NCBI RefSeq assembly: GCF_004299445.1
Contig: NZ_SCTC01000053.1
Location: 62,001 to 126,000 of the forward strand
DNA: 64,000 nt
Reading direction: 5' to 3'
From: Phenylobacterium sp.
GTDB taxonomy: Bacteria > Pseudomonadota > Alphaproteobacteria > Caulobacterales > Caulobacteraceae
The notes below the pieces were generated by a model. It did not search any database and had not been told where the DNA came from. It saw nothing but the letters and a program-made list of their open reading frames with translations. Both the position numbers and the translations under genes were made by a program. Within the stretch, counting starts at the first letter, position 1, and every line of letters starts with the position of its first letter. Of the stretch, positions 52,236 through 61,301 are shown piece by piece.

Positions 52236-55024
52236 CAGGCGACCTTCGGCAGTAGGGCAAAGACGCCGATGAGATCGAGGGGCAGCACGGCTTCCACCCG
52301 AACCTCACCGCTCATGCGCGCCGCCGCCCGGAGTCGGGCGTGGTCGGCGGCCAGCGCCTCTGCCCGTCCGGTCGCATAGGCCGCGAGGCCAGCGCGCGTG
52401 GCCTCACGGTCCAGGGTCTCCAACGCGCTTCCGAGCACACGGGCGCGAGCAAGGTCGGCAAGGGCTGCTGCGGCGGGATCTTCAAGTAAGGCGGCGGCGG
52501 CGAGGCCTGTAAGGCTTGGTGTGGTGTCGCCCTGCACCCATGCCAGGGTCGCTGCTTCCTCCGCGAGCAGAAGCGTCTCGCGCTGGCCGCTGCGAACGAT
52601 CAGCTTGAAACGCAACCGGGCCAGCGCCACGACCGTCAGTCGCTCGACGGCCGCCGAGACCCACGCTCCAGCCCGGCCTAGCGGCGCAATGGTCGTGGAC
52701 AGCGGATCGAGCGCCGCCTCCAGCAAGGCCTCCGCGAGCGTGGCGGTCAGTGGGTGAGCGCGATGCACGATCGTCGCACCGCGAGGCGGCGGCTCCTCGA
52801 ATGCAAAATGGGTCGTGCCGTCCAGGCGACGCCCTTCCAGTCGGCTGCGGATCGATGCCGGCAGGGCGGCGAGCGGCGCCCGAAGGCCGCCCGACTTCAG
52901 CGCTTCCGCCGGGGCCTCCAGGCGCGCGAGGGCGCGGCCGATAAACCGTTCTAGGTCAGCGGGAGTGCCCAGCAGCTCGCGCCATCTGCGCCATTCCGGA
53001 AGTACGTCCTGGGGCGACAGGACCCGCTGGGCGAAGCGAGCGCGGCTGCGCTTCTCTCCGGCCTCCACGTCTCGCCAGACTCTTTCGACATGCGCTCGCT
53101 CATCGTCGAACGACCCGAAGTCCAGGCTGAGCTGCGTTCTGGCGACGCGGCCTTTACGCAGCAGGACCGCCTGCATCAGCGCGCCGGTCACCGCCGCGGT
53201 GTCTTCCGGCAGGGTGACGGCTACACCGGTGGCCTCTTTGATTGCGTCGGCCTTACGAAGGATCACCTCCAGGACTGCGCCGTCGATTGCGCTGTCCGGC
53301 GAGTAGAGGGTCACCGAACGGACTACTTCCGCAGGCTGCCCAAATCGATTCACGCGGCCCTCACGCTGCTGGTGGCGGGTAGGGTTCCAGCTCAGGTCGT
53401 AGTGGACGACGGCGGCGAAGAGGGACTGAAGATTGATGCCCTCTGACAGGCAGTCCGTTGCAACAAGGATGCGCTGCACACCATCGTCCGACGCCATCGC
53501 CTCAACGGCTTTGCGACGGTCGTCTGATGGCAGATCACCGGTCACCACCTCGATTCGTGCCTTGGGAAAGGCTCTGCGAAGGGCTGCGCCCACCGCGTCG
53601 GCAGTCGCGATGAAACGGCAAAAGATCACCGGATTGGTGAGGTGGGGGATCAATTTGACCAGCGCTCTTAGCTTCGGATCGGGGCCCAGATTGCTGGCCT
53701 GTTCGATGAGTTCGGAAAGCGCGCCACCCTCATCGACCCGCCAGTCGGGGGCGAGGTCTTCGGCGGGCGTTTCGTCGTCGTCGAGGTCGAAGACGCCCGC
53801 CTCCAGCTTGTCGGGCAGAGCCGCGACGCGATTGCGAAGGGCGCTGATGGCGGCCTGCGGTGAGCTGCCCACGCAGCGCATCAGAGCCAGCGTGCCCCAG
53901 AAGGCCAGTCGACGGCTACGCGCGTCAGTTCCGGCACCCTCGACGACACCCAGGCACCAATCGAGTACCGCTTCGTGGAAGTGCCGGTGGGCGGCGGTGA
54001 GCTGGTAAGGTTCTTCGTCCGCCTCATGTTTGGGGAAAGCGCGGTCCTCGCCCCAGGTCTGCCCATCGGCGGTGGGCTCGGTGATGTCGATCCGGCGTCG
54101 CTGGACCACGTGGCGAGCCAGGCGCGCACGCCCCGCATCGCTGTCGAGGGTCTCGGCCCCAAACGCCGGATCGAGCAGGCCCAGCAAGCGGGCAAAAGCC
54201 ACATCGTCGCCGGAGTGGGGCGTCGCGGTAAGCAGGATGAGATGGCGCTCAGCGTCCTGGGCGAGGCGCTGGAGTAGGCCAAACCGCTGCTGGCGACCGC
54301 TTTCCGTGCCGACGCAGGCATGGGCCTCATCCACGAGCACCATGGAAGGACAGACGCGCGCGAACTCATCACGGCGACGATCCGCCTTGATGTAGTCCAG
54401 GCTCACGACCGTGAATGGGTGGGCATCGAAGAGGCTCACGCCGGGCGGCAGCTCCCGCTCCAGCCGCGGCGCGGAGGCGGCAGTCACCGCTGTCGCATTG
54501 ATGTCGAACTTCAACTCAAGTTCGCCCACCCACTGATCCACCAGGTGCGGCGGGCAGAGGACGGTGAAGCGCGCGACCTCGCCCCGATCGATCAGCTCGC
54601 GAAGGATTAGGCCCGCCTCAATCGTCTTGCCGATCCCGACGTCGTCAGCGATCAGCAGGCGGACCACCGGCAGGCGCAGCGCCATCATCAGCGGCACGAG
54701 CTGGTAGGCGCGCGGTTCGAACCCTAAGCGCGCTGCCGACCTGAATGGACCTGCGCCGCGCCGCATCGTGAACCTGAGCGCATCGCTGAGCAGACGCGCA
54801 GCATCCTGTGTAGCGAACACCTGAGCGCCGTCAGGATCGATCTTAGGTGGATCGAAGCTGGCGGGGCGAACACCTCCTCGCTCCAGCTCAGGATCGATCC
54901 ACTGAATGTCGTCTTCCGATCCTGAAAGCGGACGAAGGCGCAGCAGCCCCTCGGTGTCGGAAGGCAACGTGACCCATTCGCGCCCTCGCGCCCGCACAAG
55001 CTCTCCGGGGCCGAAGTCGGGCAT
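52235..55024 (-). CDS. SNF2-family helicase (DrmD-like)
   Basis: A 929-residue SWI2/SNF2 ATPase from the ATG at 55024. Motif I 'ADDVGIGKTIEAGLIL' is near residue 128, motif II 'VLVDEAHAC' near 233, motif III 'LLTATPHSG' follows, and the C-terminal helicase half has 'HQQREGRVNRFGQP' (motif VI). Length and layout match DrmD of class 1 DISARM and HepA-like proteins. It overlaps the DUF1998-helicase and the methyltransferase genes by four bases each. The frame upstream to 55180 is a shadow. Confidence 0.9.
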   Translation of the reverse strand: MPDFGPGELVRARGREWVTLPSDTEGLLRLRPLSGSEDDIQWIDPELERGGVRPASFDPPKIDPDGAQVFATQDAARLLSDALRFTMRRGAGPFRSAARLGFEPRAYQLVPLMMALRLPVVRLLIADDVGIGKTIEAGLILRELIDRGEVARFTVLCPPHLVDQWVGELELKFDINATAVTAASAPRLERELPPGVSLFDAHPFTVVSLDYIKADRRRDEFARVCPSMVLVDEAHACVGTESGRQQRFGLLQRLAQDAERHLILLTATPHSGDDVAFARLLGLLDPAFGAETLDSDAGRARLARHVVQRRRIDITEPTADGQTWGEDRAFPKHEADEEPYQLTAAHRHFHEAVLDWCLGVVEGAGTDARSRRLAFWGTLALMRCVGSSPQAAISALRNRVAALPDKLEAGVFDLDDDETPAEDLAPDWRVDEGGALSELIEQASNLGPDPKLRALVKLIPHLTNPVIFCRFIATADAVGAALRRAFPKARIEVVTGDLPSDDRRKAVEAMASDDGVQRILVATDCLSEGINLQSLFAAVVHYDLSWNPTRHQQREGRVNRFGQPAEVVRSVTLYSPDSAIDGAVLEVILRKADAIKEATGVAVTLPEDTAAVTGALMQAVLLRKGRVARTQLSLDFGSFDDERAHVERVWRDVEAGEKRSRARFAQRVLSPQDVLPEWRRWRELLGTPADLERFIGRALARLEAPAEALKSGGLRAPLAALPASIRSRLEGRRLDGTTHFAFEEPPPRGATIVHRAHPLTATLAEALLEAALDPLSTTIAPLGRAGAWVSAAVERLTVVALARLRFKLIVRSGQRETLLLAEEAATLAWVQGDTTPSLTGLAAAALLEDPAAAALADLARARVLGSALETLDREATRAGLAAYATGRAEALAADHARLRAAARMSGEVRVEAVLPLDLIGVFALLPKVA

Positions 55025-58000
55025 CAGGCGGACCTTCCAAGGGCAGCAGCGAGATCTGCCGGCGCCATGGGCGCGTCGGGGTCTGTGATCACAAACAGGG
55101 TAAAGCCAAGACCCACGGCCACGGATCGAGTGGCCTCGACCGCGTCGGCAGGTCCGGCGGCGACATAGAAGGCCGACCAACTCAGCGGCAGCTGGCCATC
55201 GAATGCGGCAGGCGGCGCATTGGGTCGAGGCAGGCCCCAGCGTTCGGCAGTTGCGACCCAGGGGCCGTCCGCCCCGTCCGCATCATGGCACGTAACTTCG
55301 GGATCACGAGGAGTGACCTCGGACCTCGCCAGCCTCAAGAGTACGCGCAGGGCGTCCTCGTTGGTCCGGTCGATCAGCTCGTGGTCTGGTTGATTGTAGT
55401 AGGAGAGAAGGCACTTATAGCAGCCCTTCACGCAGGCCGCCGTCTCCAGCTCTTTGAGCCTCGAAGGGTCAGCATCATCGATCGCTTCATCAAGCTGTTC
55501 GTAGTGCATCAGCTCCAGGGCTGCGTGCGCGATGCGAGCAATTGCGCCGCTGTCCCCAATCAGCCGGTTCAGGACGCCCGCGCCGCCTTCAGTCGCCTCG
55601 AACGCCAGCACGGCTCGGCGGTTTGTGCGCTCGGGCACCGGCTCGGCCAGGGTCTCGCCTTGCTCCAGTTGAAACACTAGGTCGAGCCCACGGCTGAGCG
55701 CGTGCTGCACCGTCGCCATGGCCTCTGGCGATAGTTCCGCGCCGGCCAGCCGCAGGAGCGCCGCGTTCTTGGTGTCGTGGACGATAGGCACGACCCTCTG
55801 AGCCGGGGTCTTGTCTGGGTCGGGCTGGACGTCCGGTCCGCCGTCTTCCTCCGGCGGCTTCTGCCAGCGCCCGCTCACGGGATTGATGCCGAACCCGAAG
55901 AGGCTCTTGTCGGCGCGGCGGCGAAGGCCCTTGTTCAGTCGGCTGATGGACGCTCCGGCCGAGTAGTCGATGAGCAGGATTTCACCGTCCGCGTCGGCCG
56001 CCACGGCGCGTTTGACGTCGAATGCCCCGTCGCGACGAGGCCAGGCGAAGACCGTCTGGATATCGAATCCCTGCCGCTGGCGCTCCTCGTCATTGGCCGT
56101 GATCCGCTCGGTCGGGAGCGTCTCGACGTTCTCAATACGAAGGGTGTTCCTGACCGGCTGCACGCCGGCCATGTGCGCGTCGCACGCATGGCAACGCTCG
56201 GGCTCGGCGACCGCGTGTCCGCCGCCGCAGGCATCGCAGATCCACACAGCCGAAGTCGCGAGCCTCTGGCCGCCGTCCTCCTTGATGCTGGCGGGCAAGC
56301 GGGCCTTGTGGACGCGATAGGCGCGGCCCTCGTGGTAGATCAGACTAAGCGGCCCGAATTCGGCGATGGCCAGGAAGCGAGCGCGCTGAAGGTAGGTCGA
56401 GCGTGAGTTGGACCCGGCTTGGCCTGGTACGAACGCGTAGAGTGGCAGACGGGGGAAATTGTAGCCTGGTAGGAAGCCCTCAGTCGCCAGATAGCGGTAG
56501 GTGTAGAAGTCGGATCCGCCTTTCTCCTGCCCAGCTTCGAGCATCCGAATTTGTTCGGCGGCCTGGTTCCATTCCGACCGGGCATTCGCGCGTTCGCGGC
56601 CAGACAGGCCGGGGATATTCTGGCGACGGTTGGCCTCGTTCAGTTGGTCCTGTGCGCCGGTGTAGAGCTCTCTCCAGCGGTTGAACGTCTGGGCAAACAG
56701 GCCTGGGGCCTCGTCGATCACTTGGCGCGCCACCGCGTCCAGGTCTTCATCCCATTCCTCTCCAAGCTCCGCGCCGACGCTGTTCAGGATACGGCGCACT
56801 GCCTTGGCCGCCCTGGGGCCAAGAAGCGGGTCGGCCAGCACGGTCTGTATGTCATCGCGTAGAGGCAACTTGTCCTTAGCGAGATCGAGGACACCAGGGA
56901 TCGAGGGGTCAAGCTCCGCGCCGGCCTCTGCGATCCAGACCGCGTGCAGGTGAGACAGCACGAGGTCGCGGTTTCCAAGGTCCAGAGACGGCGGCCGGAC
57001 GATGCCCGCGACCATCTGCGCCCGGTTACCGAAATAGTATTGGTCATGCGGGCTCTGGGCCGCGCAGTAGGTCACCACCAATGCCGGCTGACCCGACCGA
57101 CCTGCCCGACCGGATCTCTGCGCGTAGTTGGCCGGCGTCGGCGGGACGTTGCGCAGATACACCGCATTCAGGGCCGAGATGTCGACGCCCAGTTCCATCG
57201 TCGGCGAGCAGAACAAGACCGGCAGGAAAGCGTCGTTCTCGCCCTCCTTCAGGAGTTCGCTGCGGTGCTCGACCAGCTTCTCGCGATCCGGGCCTCCATA
57301 GCGAAAGCGCCACTCCCGCCACTCGCGCTTTTCGGGTTCGACCTGGGCCGTGTGCTCCCGGCCCTCCAAGCCAAACAGGCCCTCGTCACCCGCGGTCAAG
57401 CCTGCGGCGAGAGTGCGGTAGAGGCTGGAAAAATAGGGGTTTGGAGGCTTCTCTCCTGCGACTGGACGGCCGACGCCCAATCGAACGCTGGTCGGATTAA
57501 GCCGCCAGCCAGGCGTATCGAACTCGGTCGCGATTTCGCGCACAAAGCCGTACTGCCCGGCTGCTGAGAGCATCGCAAAAATCAGGTCGTGATAGGCTTG
57601 GGCGTCAAGTTTGGCGCTCCACAACTTCGCGGACCTAAGCTTTCGCGCCAGCCCACTCTGGGCCCCAGCACGCAAGACCTGGGTCTCGCCGCGCTTCCCC
57701 GCCTCTTCCTTTCGTGGCGCGTCCACCATCAGGGCCGCGGCGGTGCGTGGCTCTTCCTGGCGGCCAATTGCCCAGGGATCACGGAGCAAAGATTGGGACC
57801 GTTCGGCGATGCTGGAAAGATCTTGCCGATCAAGCGCCGGGGTCTCGATCGCGAGCCCTTTTCTCATCGTCTCGAACAGGAGGAGGAAAGCCTGTTCTCG
57901 GACCGCCGGAGTCGCCAGCCTCAGGGTGATTGGCCCGGCGGAAAACGCTTCTTCGTCGGCGACTAAGTCCTTCAACGCGGGGTAGCGCGCCTCAACCAGC

Positions 58001-60210
58001 CGAAGTTCTTCAAGGTTGGGGTTCGTGAAGCGCCAACCCCGTCGCTGATCCACCCAAACACGATGTGCCAGTACGCGAGCAAGCGCAGTCCCGGCGTCGG
58101 TGCGCGCAACACCCTTTGCCGTGGGATCCAGCATCCACTCGTGGCGTTGCGCTTCATTCTCGGGAGTGAAGCTGAGTGCATCCTGGACCCTCCGACCAAA
58201 CTCGTCGGGCGACAGGCCTTCGTCGCCTGCACGTTCTACGGCCACTAGGATGGCTGCTCGCAGAAGGGAGACGAAAAGAAAGTCGTTGAAGTGACCCGAC
58301 TGAAGAGCCGCATCCTGTCGATTGTCGGTGAAGCCCAGCAGCTTTCGCTGGTGCTTCTTCAGGCTGTCGGTGCGGTTCATCCAGCGCAGAGCGCTGGAGA
58401 CCAGTAGAGTTGTCGCTGAGCTTCGACCTTCGGCCGACAAGGCGGCGAGCTTGTTGATTTCCCGCGCCTGCGGCGGGGGCTGGTCGAGGCAGGCGGGGCA
58501 GAAACCGAACTTCCCCGGGGCGAACCACATCCGCCGGCCGCTCCCCACACGACCACTGGGACCCACCATGATGCATTCGAGGGCGCGAGGGCGGTTACGG
58601 GATTTAAGCCGGGTCTGGCCGGACTTGGTTCCTTCGACCCAATCCTCCGGATAGTCCTCAGGCGCGCCGGTGAACCCGAAGTCAGCTTCGGCCGGCTCCG
58701 GCATCAGATACCCGGCGCGGTCCTCGCTGTTGGGGTCTTCCACAGGCGTGTCGTCAATCGCTCGGGCAAACACCTGCTGCCCGCCTTCGTCGACGGCGAC
58801 TGTCACCGAATGAAACTCCTGCCCGCAATTCCGGCAGAAATAGAGGGGATAGAGGCGGGCCTCAGTGTCGTCGGGGTGGAAGAGCTGCCCTTCAACCGTC
58901 ACCAGCCGGCGCGCCGGCTCGCGTAGCGTCGCATGTGCATGGCCTGCGCCTGAAACGAAGCGGTGCAGCTTGAATGCCAGGAATGCCCTGTCGCCTGCTC
59001 CGCCCCGTTCGATCTCTCGCTTACCTGCGAGGGTCAACATCGCACGAAGGGAGCGCTCACAAGCTTCTGCTGGCCGGTCCGCCGCCGCACTTAGCGTCGC
59101 CGCAGCCTCTCGAAGCGTAATTGGCGTGCGACGCTCGAGGCCCTGAGCGTCGTTCAAACCCACGGCCATCTCGATCCATGCCGCAAGCGGATGAAGAGCC
59201 AGATCTTCGTTGCTGAGATCTGCAGGGAGCGGGCTATCGATAGCGCCGGCAAGGCTGTCACGCCCGAGGTCGACACGGGCGTCCGTCGCACGCGCGAGGG
59301 TCTCCGCGATCACCGAGGAGGCCGTAATGTTGGTCGCAAAGAGCTTGCTGGCGACCTGAGCTACCGCGACAGCTCTTTCATCAGCCCCGCCCTCGGACGC
59401 CATTGTCGCCGAGGTACCGATGCAGACGGGTTGATTTGTGGGGCATAGACGATCGCGAACCCGCCGCATGAGCATCGCGACGTCGGCACCCTGGCGACCG
59501 CGATAGGTATGCAATTCGTCGAGAACGAGGAATTGCAAGCCTTGAGCGTTGCCCATCACTTCCCGATCCTCAGCCTTCTGGCGGGTCATCAGGAGTTCGA
59601 GCATCATGAAGTTGGTTAGAAGGATGTCTGGCTTGTTCGCGCGCACGGCTGCGCGCTGCTCCTTATCCTCTTGACCGGTATAGCGGGCGACAGTGGGCCG
59701 AAGCGCTGGGGGCAGCCCGGACTGATCAAGGTACCGGTTGATCTCTTCGAGCTGGCTGTTGGCCAAGGCGTTCATCGGGTAGACGATGATGGCCCGCGTT
59801 GACTGCGGCTGGCCGGCCGCCCGGGCGCGGATCGCGGCATCGACGATCGGAACAAAGAAGCAAAGCGACTTGCCGGAGCCGGTGCCGGACGTGACCACGA
59901 AGCTCTGCCCCGTAGTTCCCTTGACGACGGCTTGGCTCTGGTGGCGATGCAGAAGCAGTGGCTTCCCATCGCCATCGCGGAACACCTTGGCCGTTTCAGG
60001 GTGCAGCGTGCCATCCGCAGCCAGAGCACTAACGGTGGCACCTGGTTCGTAGCGCGGATTGATCGAAATGAGTGGCTCAGGCCAGAAGCGGCCGCTCGCG
60101 TAAAGCGCTCTAACGCTCTCGTCGATGTCCTTCGCCTTGATGAGGCTGAAGGACCGGGCGAACTGCGCATAGTCGCGCATCAGCGCGCTATCGAGATCAA
60201 AGATATCCAA
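55024..60210 (-). CDS. DUF1998/YprA-type DEAD-box helicase (DrmA/DruE-like)
   Basis: A 1728-residue helicase. I place the start at the TTG at 60210: a gaggg Shine-Dalgarno lies seven bases upstream and 'LDIFDLDSALMRDYAQFARS' is the normal opening of this family. The frame is open to 60306. Walker A 'TSGTGSGKS' (Lys114), DELH box 'VLDELHTYRG' (Asp231), motif VI 'AQRSGRAGRSGQ' near 1035. A Cys4 zinc ribbon ('CDACGGG', 'CHACDAH') lies near 1337 and the DUF1998/MZB cysteines ('CVKGCYKCLLSYYNQPDHE') near 1593. Helicase and MZB are in one chain, as in YprA and Druantia DruE, unlike separate DrmA and DrmB. First gene of the operon. Confidence 0.88.
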   Translation of the reverse strand: MDIFDLDSALMRDYAQFARSFSLIKAKDIDESVRALYASGRFWPEPLISINPRYEPGATVSALAADGTLHPETAKVFRDGDGKPLLLHRHQSQAVVKGTTGQSFVVTSGTGSGKSLCFFVPIVDAAIRARAAGQPQSTRAIIVYPMNALANSQLEEINRYLDQSGLPPALRPTVARYTGQEDKEQRAAVRANKPDILLTNFMMLELLMTRQKAEDREVMGNAQGLQFLVLDELHTYRGRQGADVAMLMRRVRDRLCPTNQPVCIGTSATMASEGGADERAVAVAQVASKLFATNITASSVIAETLARATDARVDLGRDSLAGAIDSPLPADLSNEDLALHPLAAWIEMAVGLNDAQGLERRTPITLREAAATLSAAADRPAEACERSLRAMLTLAGKREIERGGAGDRAFLAFKLHRFVSGAGHAHATLREPARRLVTVEGQLFHPDDTEARLYPLYFCRNCGQEFHSVTVAVDEGGQQVFARAIDDTPVEDPNSEDRAGYLMPEPAEADFGFTGAPEDYPEDWVEGTKSGQTRLKSRNRPRALECIMVGPSGRVGSGRRMWFAPGKFGFCPACLDQPPPQAREINKLAALSAEGRSSATTLLVSSALRWMNRTDSLKKHQRKLLGFTDNRQDAALQSGHFNDFLFVSLLRAAILVAVERAGDEGLSPDEFGRRVQDALSFTPENEAQRHEWMLDPTAKGVARTDAGTALARVLAHRVWVDQRRGWRFTNPNLEELRLVEARYPALKDLVADEEAFSAGPITLRLATPAVREQAFLLLFETMRKGLAIETPALDRQDLSSIAERSQSLLRDPWAIGRQEEPRTAAALMVDAPRKEEAGKRGETQVLRAGAQSGLARKLRSAKLWSAKLDAQAYHDLIFAMLSAAGQYGFVREIATEFDTPGWRLNPTSVRLGVGRPVAGEKPPNPYFSSLYRTLAAGLTAGDEGLFGLEGREHTAQVEPEKREWREWRFRYGGPDREKLVEHRSELLKEGENDAFLPVLFCSPTMELGVDISALNAVYLRNVPPTPANYAQRSGRAGRSGQPALVVTYCAAQSPHDQYYFGNRAQMVAGIVRPPSLDLGNRDLVLSHLHAVWIAEAGAELDPSIPGVLDLAKDKLPLRDDIQTVLADPLLGPRAAKAVRRILNSVGAELGEEWDEDLDAVARQVIDEAPGLFAQTFNRWRELYTGAQDQLNEANRRQNIPGLSGRERANARSEWNQAAEQIRMLEAGQEKGGSDFYTYRYLATEGFLPGYNFPRLPLYAFVPGQAGSNSRSTYLQRARFLAIAEFGPLSLIYHEGRAYRVHKARLPASIKEDGGQRLATSAVWICDACGGGHAVAEPERCHACDAHMAGVQPVRNTLRIENVETLPTERITANDEERQRQGFDIQTVFAWPRRDGAFDVKRAVAADADGEILLIDYSAGASISRLNKGLRRRADKSLFGFGINPVSGRWQKPPEEDGGPDVQPDPDKTPAQRVVPIVHDTKNAALLRLAGAELSPEAMATVQHALSRGLDLVFQLEQGETLAEPVPERTNRRAVLAFEATEGGAGVLNRLIGDSGAIARIAHAALELMHYEQLDEAIDDADPSRLKELETAACVKGCYKCLLSYYNQPDHELIDRTNEDALRVLLRLARSEVTPRDPEVTCHDADGADGPWVATAERWGLPRPNAPPAAFDGQLPLSWSAFYVAAGPADAVEATRSVAVGLGFTLFVITDPDAPMAPADLAAALGRSA

Positions 60211-60416
60211 CGCACAACCCTCGCGACTCGACGCAATCATTGGGTGGGAACTGGGCAGTCGGCAACCCAGCATAGATCTACCTGCGTGGCGATCTGCCCG
60301 ATCCAATTGATCGCTCGGTGGTAGCCATCTTCGCGGCGTTGGGCGGTGGCGTCGACGCCAAAGCTGCGATGCGCAGCTTATTCTGCGCGGGAGACACCGA
60401 TAGTCGCGTTCCGACG

Positions 60417-60447
60417 GGTATCTATCGCTTGGTATCTATTTGGTATC
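60417..60447 (+). promoter_or_regulatory. candidate integrase arm sites, right
   Basis: Three ggtatc units start at 60417, 60431 and 60442, 14 and 11 bases apart, just inside attR. They match the pair inside attL (25608, 25619). The region 60211-60497 holds no gene; it must also contain the promoter of the defence operon, which I cannot place with confidence. Confidence 0.45.
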
Positions 60448-60491
60448 GGGGGCGCCAAATGGGGTGACGCGAAATTCTCGCATCTCTTTGA

Positions 60492-60542
60492 AAAGAATGG
60501 TGGATGCGACAGGGATTGAACCTGTGACCCCCTCGGTGTGAA
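60492..60542. repeat. attR: right direct repeat, within tRNA-Val
   Basis: The 51 bases equal 25427-25477. They cover the tRNA-Val 3' half and six flanking bases. The full tRNA is kept at this end, so integration reconstitutes the gene. Confidence 0.92.
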
Positions 60543-60572
60543 CGAGGTGCTCTCCCGCTGAGCTACGCATCC
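60498..60572 (-). tRNA. tRNA-Val (CAC anticodon)
   Basis: Read on the minus strand, the 75-base sequence folds as a standard tRNA: acceptor GGATGCG/CGCATCC, D-stem GCTC/GAGC, anticodon stem CCTCG/CGAGG with loop TTCACAC (anticodon CAC), T-stem ACAGG/CCTGT with loop TTCAATC, discriminator A and encoded CCA. It is the integration target of the 35-kb element; the element adjoins the 3' end. Confidence 0.95.
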
Positions 60573-60590
60573 GCCGCAGGAAGGGGCGCG

Positions 60591-61301
60591 CTATAGCGGA
60601 CCCGATTGTTCGCCGCAAGCGCTCAACAGACGCAGGCACGCCTCGGGCAGCGCATCGAAGTGGTGGACGAGCGCGTCGCCGCCCAGGTCTGCCGCCGGGA
60701 TGTCGGTGTAGCCGAAGCTGACGATGATCAGGCCGGCGTTCGCGGCGCGGGCGGCGCCGGCGTCGGTGTTCGCGTCGCCGACCAGGATCGTGCGCGACAT
60801 CGACCCGCCGGCGACATCGACGGCGGCTTGCAGGTGGCGCGGGTCGGGCTTGGCGAAGCCGGCTGCGTCGGGCCCGACGATCGCCGCAAAGCGTGTGGCC
60901 AGTCCCAGGGCCTTCAGCAGGGCGACCGACAGGTCGGTGGGCTTGTTGGTGCAGACCGCCAGTGTGGCGCCCTCGGCGGACAGCACGTCCAGCGCGGCCT
61001 CGCAGCCGGGGAACGGCCGGCTCTCCTCGGCGATCCGCCCCAGATAGTGCGGAATGAACCGCTCGAAGAGCTGCTGCAGCCACTCGGGCGCTATGTCCTG
61101 CCCCGCCGCGCGGAACCCGCGCTGGATCAGGTGGCGGGCGCCGTGGCCGATGAACGGCCGCGCCTGGTCCAGCGGCAGGGGCGGGAGCCCCTCGGCCGTC
61201 AGCAGGTGGTTCAGCGTCCCGATCAGGTCGGGGGCGGTGTCGACCAGCGTGCCGTCGAGGTCGAAGGCGATCGTGGCGCCCTCCAGTCTCCTAGCCGCCA
61301 T
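60591..61301 (-). CDS. gph: HAD phosphatase, phosphoglycolate phosphatase-like
   Basis: A 236-residue HAD hydrolase. Motif I 'AFDLDGTLVDTAPDLI' has the nucleophile Asp, motif II 'AVCTNKPTDLS', motif III Lys in 'FAKPDPRHL', and motif IV 'ILVGDANTDAGAARAA'. The cap type and 'FIGHGARHLIQRGF' fit Gph, which removes the phosphate of 2-phosphoglycolate from DNA repair. The start overlaps the 3' end of the M28 peptidase gene by 11 bases, so the two are co-transcribed. Confidence 0.88.
   Translation of the reverse strand: MAARRLEGATIAFDLDGTLVDTAPDLIGTLNHLLTAEGLPPLPLDQARPFIGHGARHLIQRGFRAAGQDIAPEWLQQLFERFIPHYLGRIAEESRPFPGCEAALDVLSAEGATLAVCTNKPTDLSVALLKALGLATRFAAIVGPDAAGFAKPDPRHLQAAVDVAGGSMSRTILVGDANTDAGAARAANAGLIIVSFGYTDIPAADLGGDALVHHFDALPEACLRLLSACGEQSGPL

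Noticed and set aside
48366..60210. Standard class 1 DISARM
   Set aside because: There is no separate DrmB and no PLD-type DrmC, and the helicase already contains the DUF1998/MZB part. Only the relation to DISARM is kept.
37232..60306. BREX system
   Set aside because: The PglX-like methyltransferase could suggest BREX, but no BrxA, BrxB, BrxC, PglZ or BrxL gene is present.
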